The position numbers and the translations under genes are program-made. A stretch of 64,000 bases of DNA from Sphaerisporangium fuscum (GTDB taxonomy: Bacteria > Actinomycetota > Actinomycetes > Streptosporangiales > Streptosporangiaceae). The stretch is from positions 62,001-126,000 of the forward strand of contig NZ_JAHDTF010000028.1 of NCBI RefSeq assembly GCF_018531465.1, read 5' to 3'. The notes below the pieces were generated by a model that saw only the letters and a program-made list of their open reading frames with translations, ran no database searches and was not told where the DNA came from. Below, one piece after another: positions 1-7,839 of the stretch. Within the stretch, counting starts at the first letter, position 1; each line of letters begins with the position of its first letter.

Positions 1-15
1 CTGATCGGGACACGG

Positions 16-59
16 TTGACATCTGAGCTGAGGTCGGTAGTTTGCTGGACAGTCCAGCA
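16..59 (+). promoter_or_regulatory. Candidate housekeeping promoter with overlapping palindrome
   Basis: A TTGACA box (16-21) is followed after 16 bases by TAGTTT (38-43), a good match to an actinobacterial principal-sigma promoter. A perfect 8+1+8 palindrome, TGCTGGAC-A-GTCCAGCA, covers 43-59, where transcription would start, so it could be an operator. If this promoter serves lnt-ppm1 the leader would be about 400 bases. No other gene start lies downstream before lnt. Confidence 0.45.
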
Positions 60-463
60 CGGGACTACCGGTTGGCCGTCTTCAGACATCGTCGGATTCT
101 GCGTCACGACGGAGAGTGACTCCGTCTGCTCAACCAGGCGCAGCGCTGGCGTTCCGTCGAGTCGGGGCACCCCAGCCGGGTGGGGGGTTGGACCCGGGAG
201 GGGCCCGGACACCCAGTAGACAACGGAAATCCGCGCTCGCCGCCGACGGGACGGATCCGGTCCGAAGGGTCGTCCGGGCCCTCTTCCCGTCCCGTGCCAG
301 AGCCGCAGCGTGGTTCCTGGGTTCCCTTACGGAACAGAGGGAGACCCAGGGATCACCATGCGTACCGATTCGCCGCCGCACCATGCCTGCGGTTGGAGTG
401 GGGTCCGCTGAGCGGTAGCGTTCGGTGGTTACCGAAGGTCCCGCGAGAAGAGAACCATTCCCT
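60..463 (+). other. Non-coding leader upstream of lnt
   Basis: No convincing gene is seen here; the short open frames on both strands look like GC-driven noise. Two possible RNA hairpins are visible: GACGGAG/CTCCGTC (108-114 with 120-126) and CCTGGGT/ACCCAGG (316-322 with 344-350), the second extended by CCC/GGG pairs. They may form a structured 5' leader for lnt, but no known riboswitch class is recognised. Confidence 0.35.
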
Positions 464-2065
464 GTGGCGCAAACGGTGCAGGAAGACCAGCGGGTGCCGG
501 CCGTCCCCGGCCCACCGCGGGCTTGGCATACCCTCTGGCGCGCCGCCACCGCGGTGGCCGGCGGCGTGGTGCTGTTCTTCGCCTTCCCCCCGGCCGGCCT
601 GTGGTTCCTCGCGCCGCCCGGCGTCGCGCTGCTCACGCTCGCGGTGCGCGGCGTGCGCCCGCGGCGGGCCGCCTGGCTCGGCTACCTCGGCGGCGCCGCG
701 TTCCTGGTGCCCGCGCTCACCTGGGTGCAGCCGATCGGCGACGACGCCTGGCTCGCCCTGGTCGCGATCGAGAGCCTCTTCTTCGCCGCCATGTCGGCGG
801 GCGTGGCCCTGGTCACGCGGCTGCGGGGCTGGCCGGTGTGGACGGCCGCGCTGTGGGTGGCCCAGGAGTGGGCGCGCGGCCTGTTCCCGGTGGGCGGCTT
901 CCCATGGGTGCGGGTGGCGTTCAGCCAGGGGGAGTCGCCGTTCACGCCGTACGCCGCGCTCGGCGGGGCGCCGCTGGTCACCTTCGCCGTGGTGCTGTGC
1001 GGCGGCCTGCTGGCCTCCGCGGCGGCGCGAATCGCGCCCCGGCAGGGCGGCGGCGCCGCGGTCAGGTGGACGGCGTACGTCCTGGCGGGCGCGCTGGTGG
1101 TGCCCCTGCTCGCCTACGCCGTGCCCCGGCCGGGCGCCGAGGCGTCCGGCACCGTCCGCGTCGGGGTGATCCAGGGGAACGTCCCCGGCACCGGCATGGG
1201 CTTCCTCGGCGACCAGCCCGCCGTCGTCCTGCGCAACCACGCCGACAAGACCCACGAGCTGGCCCAGGCGGTGCGGGCGGGCAAGGTGGCCAGGCCCGAC
1301 ATCGTGATCTGGCCCGAGAACTCCACCGACATCGACCCCTACCGCAGCACCTTCGCCTACGATGTCATCGACGCGGCCGTCCGCGACATCGGCGTGCCGG
1401 TGCTCGTCGGCGCCGTGGTCCGCTCGCCCGACGGGCAGCACCGCATGACGCGCGGCATCGTCTGGGACCCGGCCCACGGCCCCGGCGCCTACTACGACAA
1501 GCGCAAGCTGGTGCCGTTCGGGGAGTTCGTCCCGTTCAAGGAGCTGCTCGAGAAGTTCATCAAGCGGATCGACCTGGTGGGCCTGCAGTCGCTGCCCGGC
1601 GACCGCGACGGCGACCTGAAGATGGGGCCGGTGACGGTGGGCGCCGTCGAGTGCTACGAGGTCGCCTTCGACGACACCGTCCGCAGCACGGTGCTCACGG
1701 GCGGCAGCCCGCTGGTGGTGCAGACCAACAACGCCACCTACGCCCTTTCCAACCTCCCGCCGCAGCAGCTCGCCATGTCGCAGCTGAGGGCGGTCGAACA
1801 CAACCGCGCGGTGATCACGGCCGCGACGACCGGCATCTCGGCCTACGTCGACCCCGACGGCAAGGTGCGCTGGCGCACCGCCGAGCGGGTGGCCGACATG
1901 GCCGTGGTGGACGTCCAGATCCGGAAGGGGGAGACCCTCGCCACACGCGTCGGGGCCCTGCCGGAACGGGCGTTGCTTCTCATAGGTGCAGGCGCCCTGG
2001 CCGTCGCTCTCTCGCGCCGGCGCAGGCCGCCTCAACTCGACAAATCCGAAGAAGAGGACGGGTGA
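464..2065 (+). CDS. lnt: Apolipoprotein N-acyltransferase
   Basis: Integral membrane enzyme that adds the third acyl chain to the N-terminal cysteine of lipoproteins. The N-terminal half holds several membrane helices. The C-terminal half is the extracytoplasmic carbon-nitrogen hydrolase domain, with the expected Glu-Lys-Cys triad: WPEN (E285), the Lys of YYDKRKLVPFGE (K346) and the Cys of VECYEVAF (C397). At 533 residues it is close to normal family length. The GTG at 464 was chosen because GAGAAGAGA lies about 10 bases upstream; an in-frame GTG at 425 is the alternative but has no nearby ribosome site. The stop overlaps the ppm1 start by one base (TGATG), so the two genes are translationally coupled. 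In some mycobacteria the two activities are fused in one protein; here they are separate. Confidence 0.93.
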   Translation: MAQTVQEDQRVPAVPGPPRAWHTLWRAATAVAGGVVLFFAFPPAGLWFLAPPGVALLTLAVRGVRPRRAAWLGYLGGAAFLVPALTWVQPIGDDAWLALVAIESLFFAAMSAGVALVTRLRGWPVWTAALWVAQEWARGLFPVGGFPWVRVAFSQGESPFTPYAALGGAPLVTFAVVLCGGLLASAAARIAPRQGGGAAVRWTAYVLAGALVVPLLAYAVPRPGAEASGTVRVGVIQGNVPGTGMGFLGDQPAVVLRNHADKTHELAQAVRAGKVARPDIVIWPENSTDIDPYRSTFAYDVIDAAVRDIGVPVLVGAVVRSPDGQHRMTRGIVWDPAHGPGAYYDKRKLVPFGEFVPFKELLEKFIKRIDLVGLQSLPGDRDGDLKMGPVTVGAVECYEVAFDDTVRSTVLTGGSPLVVQTNNATYALSNLPPQQLAMSQLRAVEHNRAVITAATTGISAYVDPDGKVRWRTAERVADMAVVDVQIRKGETLATRVGALPERALLLIGAGALAVALSRRRRPPQLDKSEEEDG

Positions 2066-2805
2066 TGGAGCGCATCCTCGGGCGGGTGCTGGTCGTCGTT
2101 CCCACTTACAACGAGCGGGAGAACCTACCGATGATCGTGGGGCGGCTACGGGAGGCGGTGCCCGAGGCGCATCTGCTGATCGCCGACGACAACAGCCCCG
2201 ACGGCACGGGCGCCGTCGCCGACGAGCTGGCCGCCGGAGACGACCACGTCCACGTACTGCACCGCCCCGGCAAGCAGGGCCTCGGCTCCGCCTACATCGC
2301 CGGGTTCCGCTGGGGCCTCGCCGAGGGCTTCGACGTGCTGGTCGAGATCGACGCCGACGGCTCCCACCAGCCCGAGGAGCTACGGCAGCTCCTCGACGCG
2401 CTGGCCGGGGCCGACCTCGTCATCGGGTCGCGCTGGGTGCCCGGCGGGAAGGTCCTCAACTGGCCGGCCCGGCGCGAGCTGCTGTCGCGGGGCGCCAACA
2501 TCTACGTCCGCACCCTGCTCGGCATGCCCGTGCGCGACGCCACGGCCGGCTTCCGCGCCTACCGGGCCTCCACCCTGGAGAAGATCGGCCTGGACGACGT
2601 GCAGTCGCAGGGGTACTGCTTCCAGGTCGACCTGACGCTGCGCACGATCCGGCACGGCCTTCGGGTGACCGAGGTGCCGATCACCTTCGTCGAGCGCACC
2701 GTCGGGGCCAGCAAGATGAGCCGTTCGGTCTTCGCCGAGGCCCTGTGGCGCGTCACCGTCTGGGGCATCACCGGCATGCCCCGCCGCTTCGGCCTCTCCC
2801 GCTGA
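2065..2805 (+). CDS. ppm1: Polyprenol monophosphomannose synthase (GT2)
   Basis: A 246-residue family 2 glycosyltransferase that transfers mannose from GDP-mannose to polyprenol phosphate on the cytoplasmic face of the membrane. The product is a donor for lipoglycans and protein O-mannosylation. Motifs seen: VVVPTYNERENLP near the N-terminus, the metal/nucleotide motif EIDADGSH, and a conserved QGYCFQVDLTLR segment typical of DPM1-like enzymes. It lacks the C-terminal membrane anchor of some homologues, so membrane association probably depends on Lnt, as reported for actinobacterial Lnt/Ppm pairs. Its ATG shares the A of the lnt stop codon. A strong hairpin follows the stop. Confidence 0.93.
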   Translation: MERILGRVLVVVPTYNERENLPMIVGRLREAVPEAHLLIADDNSPDGTGAVADELAAGDDHVHVLHRPGKQGLGSAYIAGFRWGLAEGFDVLVEIDADGSHQPEELRQLLDALAGADLVIGSRWVPGGKVLNWPARRELLSRGANIYVRTLLGMPVRDATAGFRAYRASTLEKIGLDDVQSQGYCFQVDLTLRTIRHGLRVTEVPITFVERTVGASKMSRSVFAEALWRVTVWGITGMPRRFGLSR

Positions 2806-2808
2806 CCC

Positions 2809-2853
2809 GGGCGCGTGTCCCGCCGGGCGTGGATCCCGGTGGGACACGCGCCC
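2809..2853. terminator. Bidirectional hairpin between ppm1 and fxsA
   Basis: GGGCGCGTGTCCC (2809-2821) pairs perfectly with GGGACACGCGCCC (2841-2853), and further pairs extend into the loop. It begins 4 bases after the ppm1 stop and lies just beyond the 3' end of the convergent fxsA gene. There is no T-tract, as is common in high-GC actinomycetes. Confidence 0.8.
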
Positions 2854-2884
2854 TGGGGCAGGGGAGTCGCGGGTGCCGGCCGCG

Positions 2885-3418
2885 CTAGCGGCTGTCGTGG
2901 GGGCGGAGGGAAGGCCGGGGGCCGCCGGCGGGCTCGGAGCCGGCCGGTTCGTCCACGATGACCTGGCCCCTGACCACCCGGGAGCCTCCGGCGTCGCCCG
3001 GGGCGGCCGCGCCGCCGAACATCACCCCGAACGGGGAGCGGGCCGCCATGGCGCGCACGCGGCGGCCGAGGAACCAGGCTCCCCAGGCGCGGGCGATCGG
3101 CCGGGTGAACGGCAGGATCAGGAAGAAGCCCGCGATGTCGGTGAGGAACCCGGGAGTGAGCAGCAGCGTGCCGCCCGCGACCACCAGGGCCCCGTCGGCC
3201 AGCTCGCGATCGGGCATGCGGCCGGAGTCGAGGGCCTCCCGCAGCGCCCGCCAGGCGCGGCGGCCCTCCCGGCGGACCAGCCAGGCCCCCAGCAGGCTGT
3301 CGAGGATGAGCAGGCCGACCGTCTGCCAGCCGCCGATCACCTCGCCGACCTGGATGAGAAACCAGATCTCCGCCACCGGCACGATCAGGAACGCTATGAA
3401 GAGCAGCACACGCAGCAT
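2885..3418 (-). CDS. fxsA: FxsA family membrane protein
   Basis: A 177-residue protein with the FxsA fold: an N-terminal transmembrane helix, the conserved E-I-W-F-L-I-Q-V-G stretch, a second helix around GLLILDSLLGAWLV, and a third hydrophobic region ending in TPGFLTDIAGFFLILP. In E. coli FxsA is linked to sensitivity to phage T7 exclusion by the F plasmid; its biochemical role is unknown. The C-terminal 40 residues are polar and Pro/Gly-rich and probably cytoplasmic. The gene is convergent with lnt-ppm1, a common actinobacterial neighbourhood. Confidence 0.88.
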   Translation of the reverse strand: MLRVLLFIAFLIVPVAEIWFLIQVGEVIGGWQTVGLLILDSLLGAWLVRREGRRAWRALREALDSGRMPDRELADGALVVAGGTLLLTPGFLTDIAGFFLILPFTRPIARAWGAWFLGRRVRAMAARSPFGVMFGGAAAPGDAGGSRVVRGQVIVDEPAGSEPAGGPRPSLRPHDSR

Positions 3419-3514
3419 GACTCGACCATCACCTCACGTCGTACAACGCTCCGCCCCCGTCGCCTGGTTCCCGGCGGAGGAGGGCATCTCCCCTCATAAG
3501 GCCCTCGTGGGACG

Positions 3515-4354
3515 CTAGGGGTGGCAGGCCGGGGCGGTCCAGCTGCCGAGGAGCCGGAGGGCCTGCTGTGACGGGCCGGGCTCCGCCGTGAAGATCACCA
3601 GGCGGGGCCCTGTGCCGCCCGGGAGCTCGAAGTTCTCGTAGTGCAGGGACAGGTCGCCGACCACCGGGTGGCGGAAGCGCTTGAGGCCGTGGCTCCTCTC
3701 CCTGACGTCACGGCCCGCCCACAGCGTGCGGAACGTCTCGCTGCGGATCGACAGTTCGCCGATCAACGCCGCCAGCGCCTCGTCGCCGGGATGCCGCCCC
3801 GCACCGAGCCGCAGCTGGCCCACGGTGGCGCGGGTGACCTCCTCCCAGTCGGTGAACAGCTCGCGTGACTCCGGCCTCAGGAAAGCGAACCGGGCGAGAT
3901 TGCGGCCTTTGACCGTCTCGTCCAGCCCGGCGTACAGCTGCTCGGCCAGGTGGTTCCAGCCCGGCACGTCCAGGCGGTGGTTCATGATCAGCGCCGGGAC
4001 CTGGTCCATGGACGACAGCAGCCGCAGCAGTTCAGGACGCGGCCGCTCCTCCCGCGCGGGCCTTCGTGCGGGACGGCGGCGGGCGGCGGACAGGTCGCGC
4101 AGGTGCGAACGCTCGACCTCGTCCAGCCGGAGCGCGCCCGCGATCGCCTCCAGCACCTCCTCCGAGGGGTGCCTCGCGCGTCCCTGCTCCAGGCGCACGT
4201 AGTACTCGACGCTGATCCCCGCCAGACGCGCGACCTCCTCGCGGCGCAGGCCGCGCACGCGCCGCCGGGGACCCCCCTCGATGCCGGCGCGGTCCGGATC
4301 GACCAGAGCCCGTCTCGACTGAAGGAAGCCACCAAGGTCACGGCCATCACTCAT
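3515..4354 (-). CDS. XRE-family regulator with MmyB-like ligand domain
   Basis: A 279-residue regulator beginning MSDGRDLGGFLQSRR. The first 80 residues are a Cro/C1-type helix-turn-helix with the typical RREEVARLAGISVEYYVRLEQG segment. The rest is a MmyB-like PAS-type ligand-binding domain (LIMNHRLDVPGWN, LARFAFLRPESRELF, and the terminal LHYENFELPGG...LVIFTAEPG). Members often repress a divergent oxidoreductase or hydrolase gene and respond to small hydrophobic ligands. The start at 4354 was preferred over a longer frame whose extra residues are low-complexity Arg/Gly. Its divergent neighbour at 4528 is the likely target. Confidence 0.88.
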   Translation of the reverse strand: MSDGRDLGGFLQSRRALVDPDRAGIEGGPRRRVRGLRREEVARLAGISVEYYVRLEQGRARHPSEEVLEAIAGALRLDEVERSHLRDLSAARRRPARRPAREERPRPELLRLLSSMDQVPALIMNHRLDVPGWNHLAEQLYAGLDETVKGRNLARFAFLRPESRELFTDWEEVTRATVGQLRLGAGRHPGDEALAALIGELSIRSETFRTLWAGRDVRERSHGLKRFRHPVVGDLSLHYENFELPGGTGPRLVIFTAEPGPSQQALRLLGSWTAPACHP

Positions 4355-4388
4355 GCCCGCAGTATGCCGCTGGACGGGCGGCTCGAGC

Positions 4389-4407
4389 CTGGTCCTGCCG
4401 GTACCAG
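4389..4407. promoter_or_regulatory. Candidate XRE/MmyB operator
   Basis: Inverted repeat CTGGT (4389-4393) - 9 bases - ACCAG (4403-4407) in the divergent intergenic region between the XRE regulator and the hydrolase fusion gene. The position suits repression of one or both promoters. The assignment rests on position and symmetry only. Confidence 0.4.
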
Positions 4408-4527
4408 TATCCCGGGACCGCCCACTCGTCCGGGACCTGGCAGGCGGGCCACCGCCCCGGGCAGCCTTGACCCGTCCCCGCCGCCCGCGAACGGCGGCTC
4501 CCACCGCACCGAAGGAAGGGTCCCGGC

Positions 4528-5691
4528 ATGTGCCACACCACCGACAGCAGACCCCCGGCGGCTCCCGGCGCCGGGACGGTCGCCGGGCACGGGCCCATCG
4601 AGATCACCACCGGCGACGGCGACTGCCTGGCCGCCTACTGGTCCGTCCCCGCCACACCCAACGGCCGCAACGTCGTCCTGCTCCCGGACGTGCGCGGCCT
4701 CCACCCGTTCTACGAGGCGCTGGCGCGGCGGTTCGCCGAGGCCGGGTTCCACGTCCTGGCCCTGGACTACTACGGGCGCAGTGCCGGGGTCGCCCGGCGG
4801 GACGACTCCTTCGACTGGCAGCCGCACCTGGCGGCCCTGGAACCGGCCCACGTCGAGGCGGACGTGGCGGCGGCCGCCGACCTGCTGCGGGCCGCCCACC
4901 CCGGGCCGGTGTTCACCGTGGGCTTCTGCATGGGCGGCGCGCACTCCTGGCGCCTGGCGTCCCGCGATCTCGGGCTGGCCGGAGCCATCGGGTTCTACGG
5001 CCCGCCGCGCTTCTTCGGCGACGCCACCGAGGGCCTGGCGGCGCCGCTGCTGATGCTGCTCGCCGGGGAGGACGAGGCGACCCCGCGGGAGGACTTCCTC
5101 GCCCTGGCCGCCGGTTTCGACCGGGCGGGCAAAGAGTACGAGATGCACATCTACGAGGGCGCGCCCCACTCGTTCTTCGACCGGTCCTTCGGACAGTGGG
5201 AGGAGGCCTGCGCCGACGCCTGGCGGCGGATCCTCGACTTCACCGAGCGGCACTCCGGCCCCGGCCTCCCGGACGCCGCGGGAACCGAGGACCGCCCGGA
5301 TCTCCGGGAGAGCGAGCGGTACCTGCGCGGGGCGGCACGAATGGCCGAGCTCGACGGGGGATCCGGAACACGGCAGGCGGCCTACGACGGCCTCTCCGGC
5401 GTCGCGCCGGATCTGCCGCGCCTGGCGGTGGAGTTCGCCTACGGGGACATCCACTCCCGGCCGGGCCTGGCGGCGGCCTCGCGGGAGCTCGTCACCCTCG
5501 GCGTGCTGGTCGCCCTCGGCGGCTGCGAACCGCAGCTGAGGACGCACGCCGGCGCCGCGCTGAACGCCGGGCTCTCGCCCGTGGAGGTGAGCGAGGCGAT
5601 CATGCAGGCGGTCCCGTACGCGGGCTTCCCCCGTGTCTTCTCCGCCATGGCCGCTGTCAGAGAGGTGCTCACGGAGCGTACCGGGGCGTAG
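4528..5691 (+). CDS. Dienelactone hydrolase fused to a carboxymuconolactone decarboxylase-like domain
   Basis: A 387-residue two-domain protein. Residues 20-240 form a dienelactone hydrolase alpha/beta fold with the Cys-Asp-His triad: C134 in GFCMGG, D182 in AGEDE and H214 in GAPHSFF. Residues about 265-385 match the CMD/AhpD-like fold (RELVTLGVLVALGG, then HAGAALNAGLSPVEVSEAIMQ with PYAGFPR). The second domain lacks a CxxC pair, so it resembles gamma-carboxymuconolactone decarboxylase rather than a peroxidase. Both activities belong to beta-ketoadipate-type lactone catabolism, so the fusion may process a muconolactone or similar lactone. A clear AAGGAAGG ribosome site precedes the ATG. It is divergent from the XRE/MmyB regulator. 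The substrate is not evident. Confidence 0.85.
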   Translation: MCHTTDSRPPAAPGAGTVAGHGPIEITTGDGDCLAAYWSVPATPNGRNVVLLPDVRGLHPFYEALARRFAEAGFHVLALDYYGRSAGVARRDDSFDWQPHLAALEPAHVEADVAAAADLLRAAHPGPVFTVGFCMGGAHSWRLASRDLGLAGAIGFYGPPRFFGDATEGLAAPLLMLLAGEDEATPREDFLALAAGFDRAGKEYEMHIYEGAPHSFFDRSFGQWEEACADAWRRILDFTERHSGPGLPDAAGTEDRPDLRESERYLRGAARMAELDGGSGTRQAAYDGLSGVAPDLPRLAVEFAYGDIHSRPGLAAASRELVTLGVLVALGGCEPQLRTHAGAALNAGLSPVEVSEAIMQAVPYAGFPRVFSAMAAVREVLTERTGA

Positions 5692-5736
5692 AGGGACGGC
5701 TGCGGCGGAACATCGGCAGGTAAAATTTGCCCAGGC

Positions 5737-5780
5737 AAAAAAACGGCGCCTCCGGCCGCTTGCGCGTGGCCGGAGGCGCC
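5737..5780 (-). terminator. Rho-independent terminator of rbpA
   Basis: A perfect 13-bp stem (5745-5757 pairing with 5768-5780, GGCGCCTCCGGCC) is followed on the minus strand by seven T residues (A-run 5737-5743). It lies directly behind the rbpA stop codon and is the best intrinsic terminator in the window. Confidence 0.92.
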
Positions 5781-5786
5781 GTCAGG

Positions 5787-6131
5787 TCAGGCGCTCTTAC
5801 GCCGCTGTGCCCGAAGTATCGCCAGGCGCTCGTTGAGCACCTCTTCCAGGTCTTCGATCGTGCGGCGCTCCAGCAGCATGTCCCAATGAGTGCGTGGTGG
5901 CTTGGGCTTCTTCTGCTGAGGCTGCTCGGCATCGACTCTCAGCGCGGTCGCGCCGCAGTTGCGGCACTCCCACGTCGCCGGGATCTCCGCCTCGGCGGCA
6001 AGAGGCACGTCGAAGCGATGGCCCTTCGGGCAGGTGTAGGTCACCTCCTGGCGCGGGGCCAGATCGGTGTTGCGGTCGTTCTCGTAGCTGGTGGCTCCGA
6101 GCCGGGTTCCGCGAAGTGCACGCTCGCCCAT
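5787..6131 (-). CDS. rbpA: RNA polymerase-binding protein RbpA
   Basis: A 114-residue transcription factor that binds RNA polymerase and group 1/2 sigma factors, stabilises the open complex and affects rifampicin tolerance. Features: a disordered N-terminal tail, a zinc-binding core with C34, H38 (CPKGH) and C56/C59 (CRNC), a basic linker (QQKKPKPPRTHWDML), and the C-terminal sigma-interaction helix (RRTIEDLEEVLNERL). The length is normal. An AGGAGG ribosome site precedes the ATG, a SigR-type promoter lies upstream and an intrinsic terminator downstream, so it is a single-gene unit. Confidence 0.97.
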   Translation of the reverse strand: MGERALRGTRLGATSYENDRNTDLAPRQEVTYTCPKGHRFDVPLAAEAEIPATWECRNCGATALRVDAEQPQQKKPKPPRTHWDMLLERRTIEDLEEVLNERLAILRAQRRKSA

Positions 6132-6184
6132 GTTTCAATGCCTCCTGAGGGCCCCGTTGTGAGGGGTGGGTCTCCACGGCGTAC

Positions 6185-6210
6185 AACGCCTGATACGGTG
6201 GATGGATTCC
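6185..6210 (-). promoter_or_regulatory. SigR-type (oxidative stress) promoter of rbpA
   Basis: On the minus strand GGAAT (6210-6206) is followed after exactly 18 bases by GTT (6187-6185). This matches the SigR consensus GGAAT-N18-GTT. It lies about 55 bases upstream of the rbpA start. In Streptomyces coelicolor rbpA is a known SigR target, so the sequence agrees with established regulation. Confidence 0.82.
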
Positions 6211-6355
6211 CACCCTTGAGGTGATCCAATCGCGCTTTTCGTCGCGGACCCTTCCGCGCCGAGCTCGATCTTCGTACCGTCCCCGCCCCGGCACCCTGTG
6301 TAACGAGCGTGGCCCCCTGCCTCTTCCCCGGCGCGCGCCCACGTCGTGAGCGTGA

Positions 6356-7234
6356 TCAGCGCCGGGACGCCGGCGTCGACGGAGGGGAGCTCGCCACCGG
6401 GGGCGCACCCGTCCGGAAGACGGGCCAGCCGATCTCGGTTCGCCATCGGGACGGGTCCGCGGTGTCGCGCCGGCCGATGAGGTAGTACTCGCGGATGGGG
6501 CCGTCGACGGCGAGTGCGTGGCGGGTCACGTAGGTCGCCAGCGTGCCGTAGGCCCGGTCGACGTCGGCGGGCGGCCCCGAATGGGTGATCACCGCCAGCT
6601 CGGCGGCCGGTACGACCAGTGAGGTGACCCGCCCAAGCGGCCGTATGGCGCCGGCACAGGGGACGAAGACCGTGACCGGCCCGCGGTGGTGGGTGAACAG
6701 TTCGTCGGCGTAGAAGCCCCCGGCGGGTCCGCTCGGGACGAGGTCCTGCGCGGCCAGGATCCCGTACAGCTCGCCGAGCGCTCCCTGGAGCCAGGAGGCG
6801 GAGTCGGCGGCGTCGACGACCTCGCTGATCGCGGCCGCGGGGGTCGCCGCCACGCTGCGCAGCTCGATGGCGGCCGGGACAGCGGTGGCGGGAGGCGCCA
6901 GGAGGTCGCGCAGCGCGGTGACGGCGCGCTGGGTCCGGCCGAGTTCCTCCTCCAGACGGTCCAGGTGGGAGCTGATCCGCTCGTTGCGCGCCCGCAGGTC
7001 CGGGGCGTCCAGCACGGCCTGGATCTCCTCCAGCGGCATGTCGAGGTCCCGGAAGCGGCGGATGACCTGGGCGGTGGGGATCTGTTCGGTGGTGTAGCGG
7101 CGGTAGCCGGTGTACGGGTCCACGGCGGCGGGTTCGAGCAGCCCGACGCGGTGATAGTGACGCAGCGTCTTGACGGTCATGTGGGTGGCACGGGAGAAGT
7201 CGCCGATGGACAGGTACCTCAACATGGCCCCCAT
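6356..7234 (-). CDS. MerR-family regulator with C-terminal effector domain
   Basis: A 292-residue regulator. It has an N-terminal MerR winged helix (YLSIGDFSRATHMTVKTLRHYHRVGLLEP, then GYRRYTTEQ), a coiled-coil dimerisation helix at about 80-120, and a C-terminal GyrI/SRPBCC-like ligand domain of about 150 residues of the kind linked to multidrug sensing. The ATG at 7234 has GGGGAG 8 bases upstream; ATG 7225 is also possible. The regulator is divergent from a small NTF2-like gene and a palindrome overlaps its ribosome site, so autoregulation is likely. The C-terminal tail (residues after FRTG) is Pro/Ser-rich. Confidence 0.87.
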   Translation of the reverse strand: MGAMLRYLSIGDFSRATHMTVKTLRHYHRVGLLEPAAVDPYTGYRRYTTEQIPTAQVIRRFRDLDMPLEEIQAVLDAPDLRARNERISSHLDRLEEELGRTQRAVTALRDLLAPPATAVPAAIELRSVAATPAAAISEVVDAADSASWLQGALGELYGILAAQDLVPSGPAGGFYADELFTHHRGPVTVFVPCAGAIRPLGRVTSLVVPAAELAVITHSGPPADVDRAYGTLATYVTRHALAVDGPIREYYLIGRRDTADPSRWRTEIGWPVFRTGAPPVASSPPSTPASRR

Positions 7235-7242
7235 TTTGCGGT

Positions 7243-7257
7243 CTCCCCTTAGGGGAG
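7243..7257. promoter_or_regulatory. Palindromic MerR operator
   Basis: CTCCCCT-T-AGGGGAG, a perfect 7+1+7 palindrome, lies just upstream of the MerR start and overlaps its ribosome-binding site. Such symmetric sites are typical of MerR regulators. It is about 95 bases from the divergent gene at 7351. Confidence 0.6.
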
Positions 7258-7350
7258 GGTTCCACCTGCGTTCCCGCTTGACCCTTCCCTGACGGCAGCG
7301 GCGAACGTGGCCGTGGCGGCCGCACCGGCCGCCGGAAGGGACAGACAACC

Positions 7351-7755
7351 ATGACGAATACCACTGAACCCGACGTCGATGTGATCGTCCGCAGCTACGT
7401 CGCCGTATGGAGCGAACCCGACCCGGAAGCGCGGCGCAGAGCCGTCGCCGGCCTCTGGGCGCCCGATGGCGTGGAGTTCGTGGAGGGCGCGCGGTTCCGA
7501 GGGCATGAGGAGCTCGACGCCAGGATCACCGAGGCGTACGAACAGTTCGTCGGAAGCGGCGACTACATCGTCACCGCCGCCGGCGACACGGCCGTCCACG
7601 ACGACATCGTCACGTTCACGGTCCAACTGGTTCCGGCCGGCGGTGCGCGGGACGGCGAGGCCGCCTGGGCGGCCCGCGTCTTCCTCCTCCTCGGCGGCGA
7701 CGGCCTCATCCGGGAGGACTACCACCTCACCGTGAAACCTCTCGTGTCCCAGTAG
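7351..7755 (+). CDS. NTF2/SnoaL-like small protein
   Basis: A 134-residue protein with the SnoaL/NTF2-like layout: an N-terminal helix (VDVIVRSYVAVWSEPDPEARR), LWAPDGVEFVEGARFRG and a final beta sheet (AARVFLLLGGDGLIREDYHL). Members act as cyclases, isomerases or ligand-binding proteins. No catalytic residues can be assigned safely. It is divergent from the MerR regulator, so it is probably the regulated gene. It starts at an ATG behind GGAAGGGACAG. Confidence 0.78.
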   Translation: MTNTTEPDVDVIVRSYVAVWSEPDPEARRRAVAGLWAPDGVEFVEGARFRGHEELDARITEAYEQFVGSGDYIVTAAGDTAVHDDIVTFTVQLVPAGGARDGEAAWAARVFLLLGGDGLIREDYHLTVKPLVSQ

Positions 7756-7767
7756 GACCCCTGTTCC

Positions 7768-7798
7768 TGCGGCCCGGACGGCATCCGGCCGGGCCGCA
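7768..7798. terminator. Convergent-gene hairpin
   Basis: TGCGGCCCGG (7768-7777) pairs perfectly with CCGGGCCGCA (7789-7798) between two convergent genes and can serve both. There is no T-tract. Confidence 0.7.
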
Positions 7799-7839
7799 GC
7801 GGACGGGACGCGCAGCCGCTCGCGCGGCCGCGGCGATCA

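Noticed and set aside
353..2035. A 560-residue minus-strand open frame opposite lnt.
   Set aside because: GC-rich codon bias opens the antisense frame. The translation has no domains, while the plus strand encodes Lnt with its full triad.
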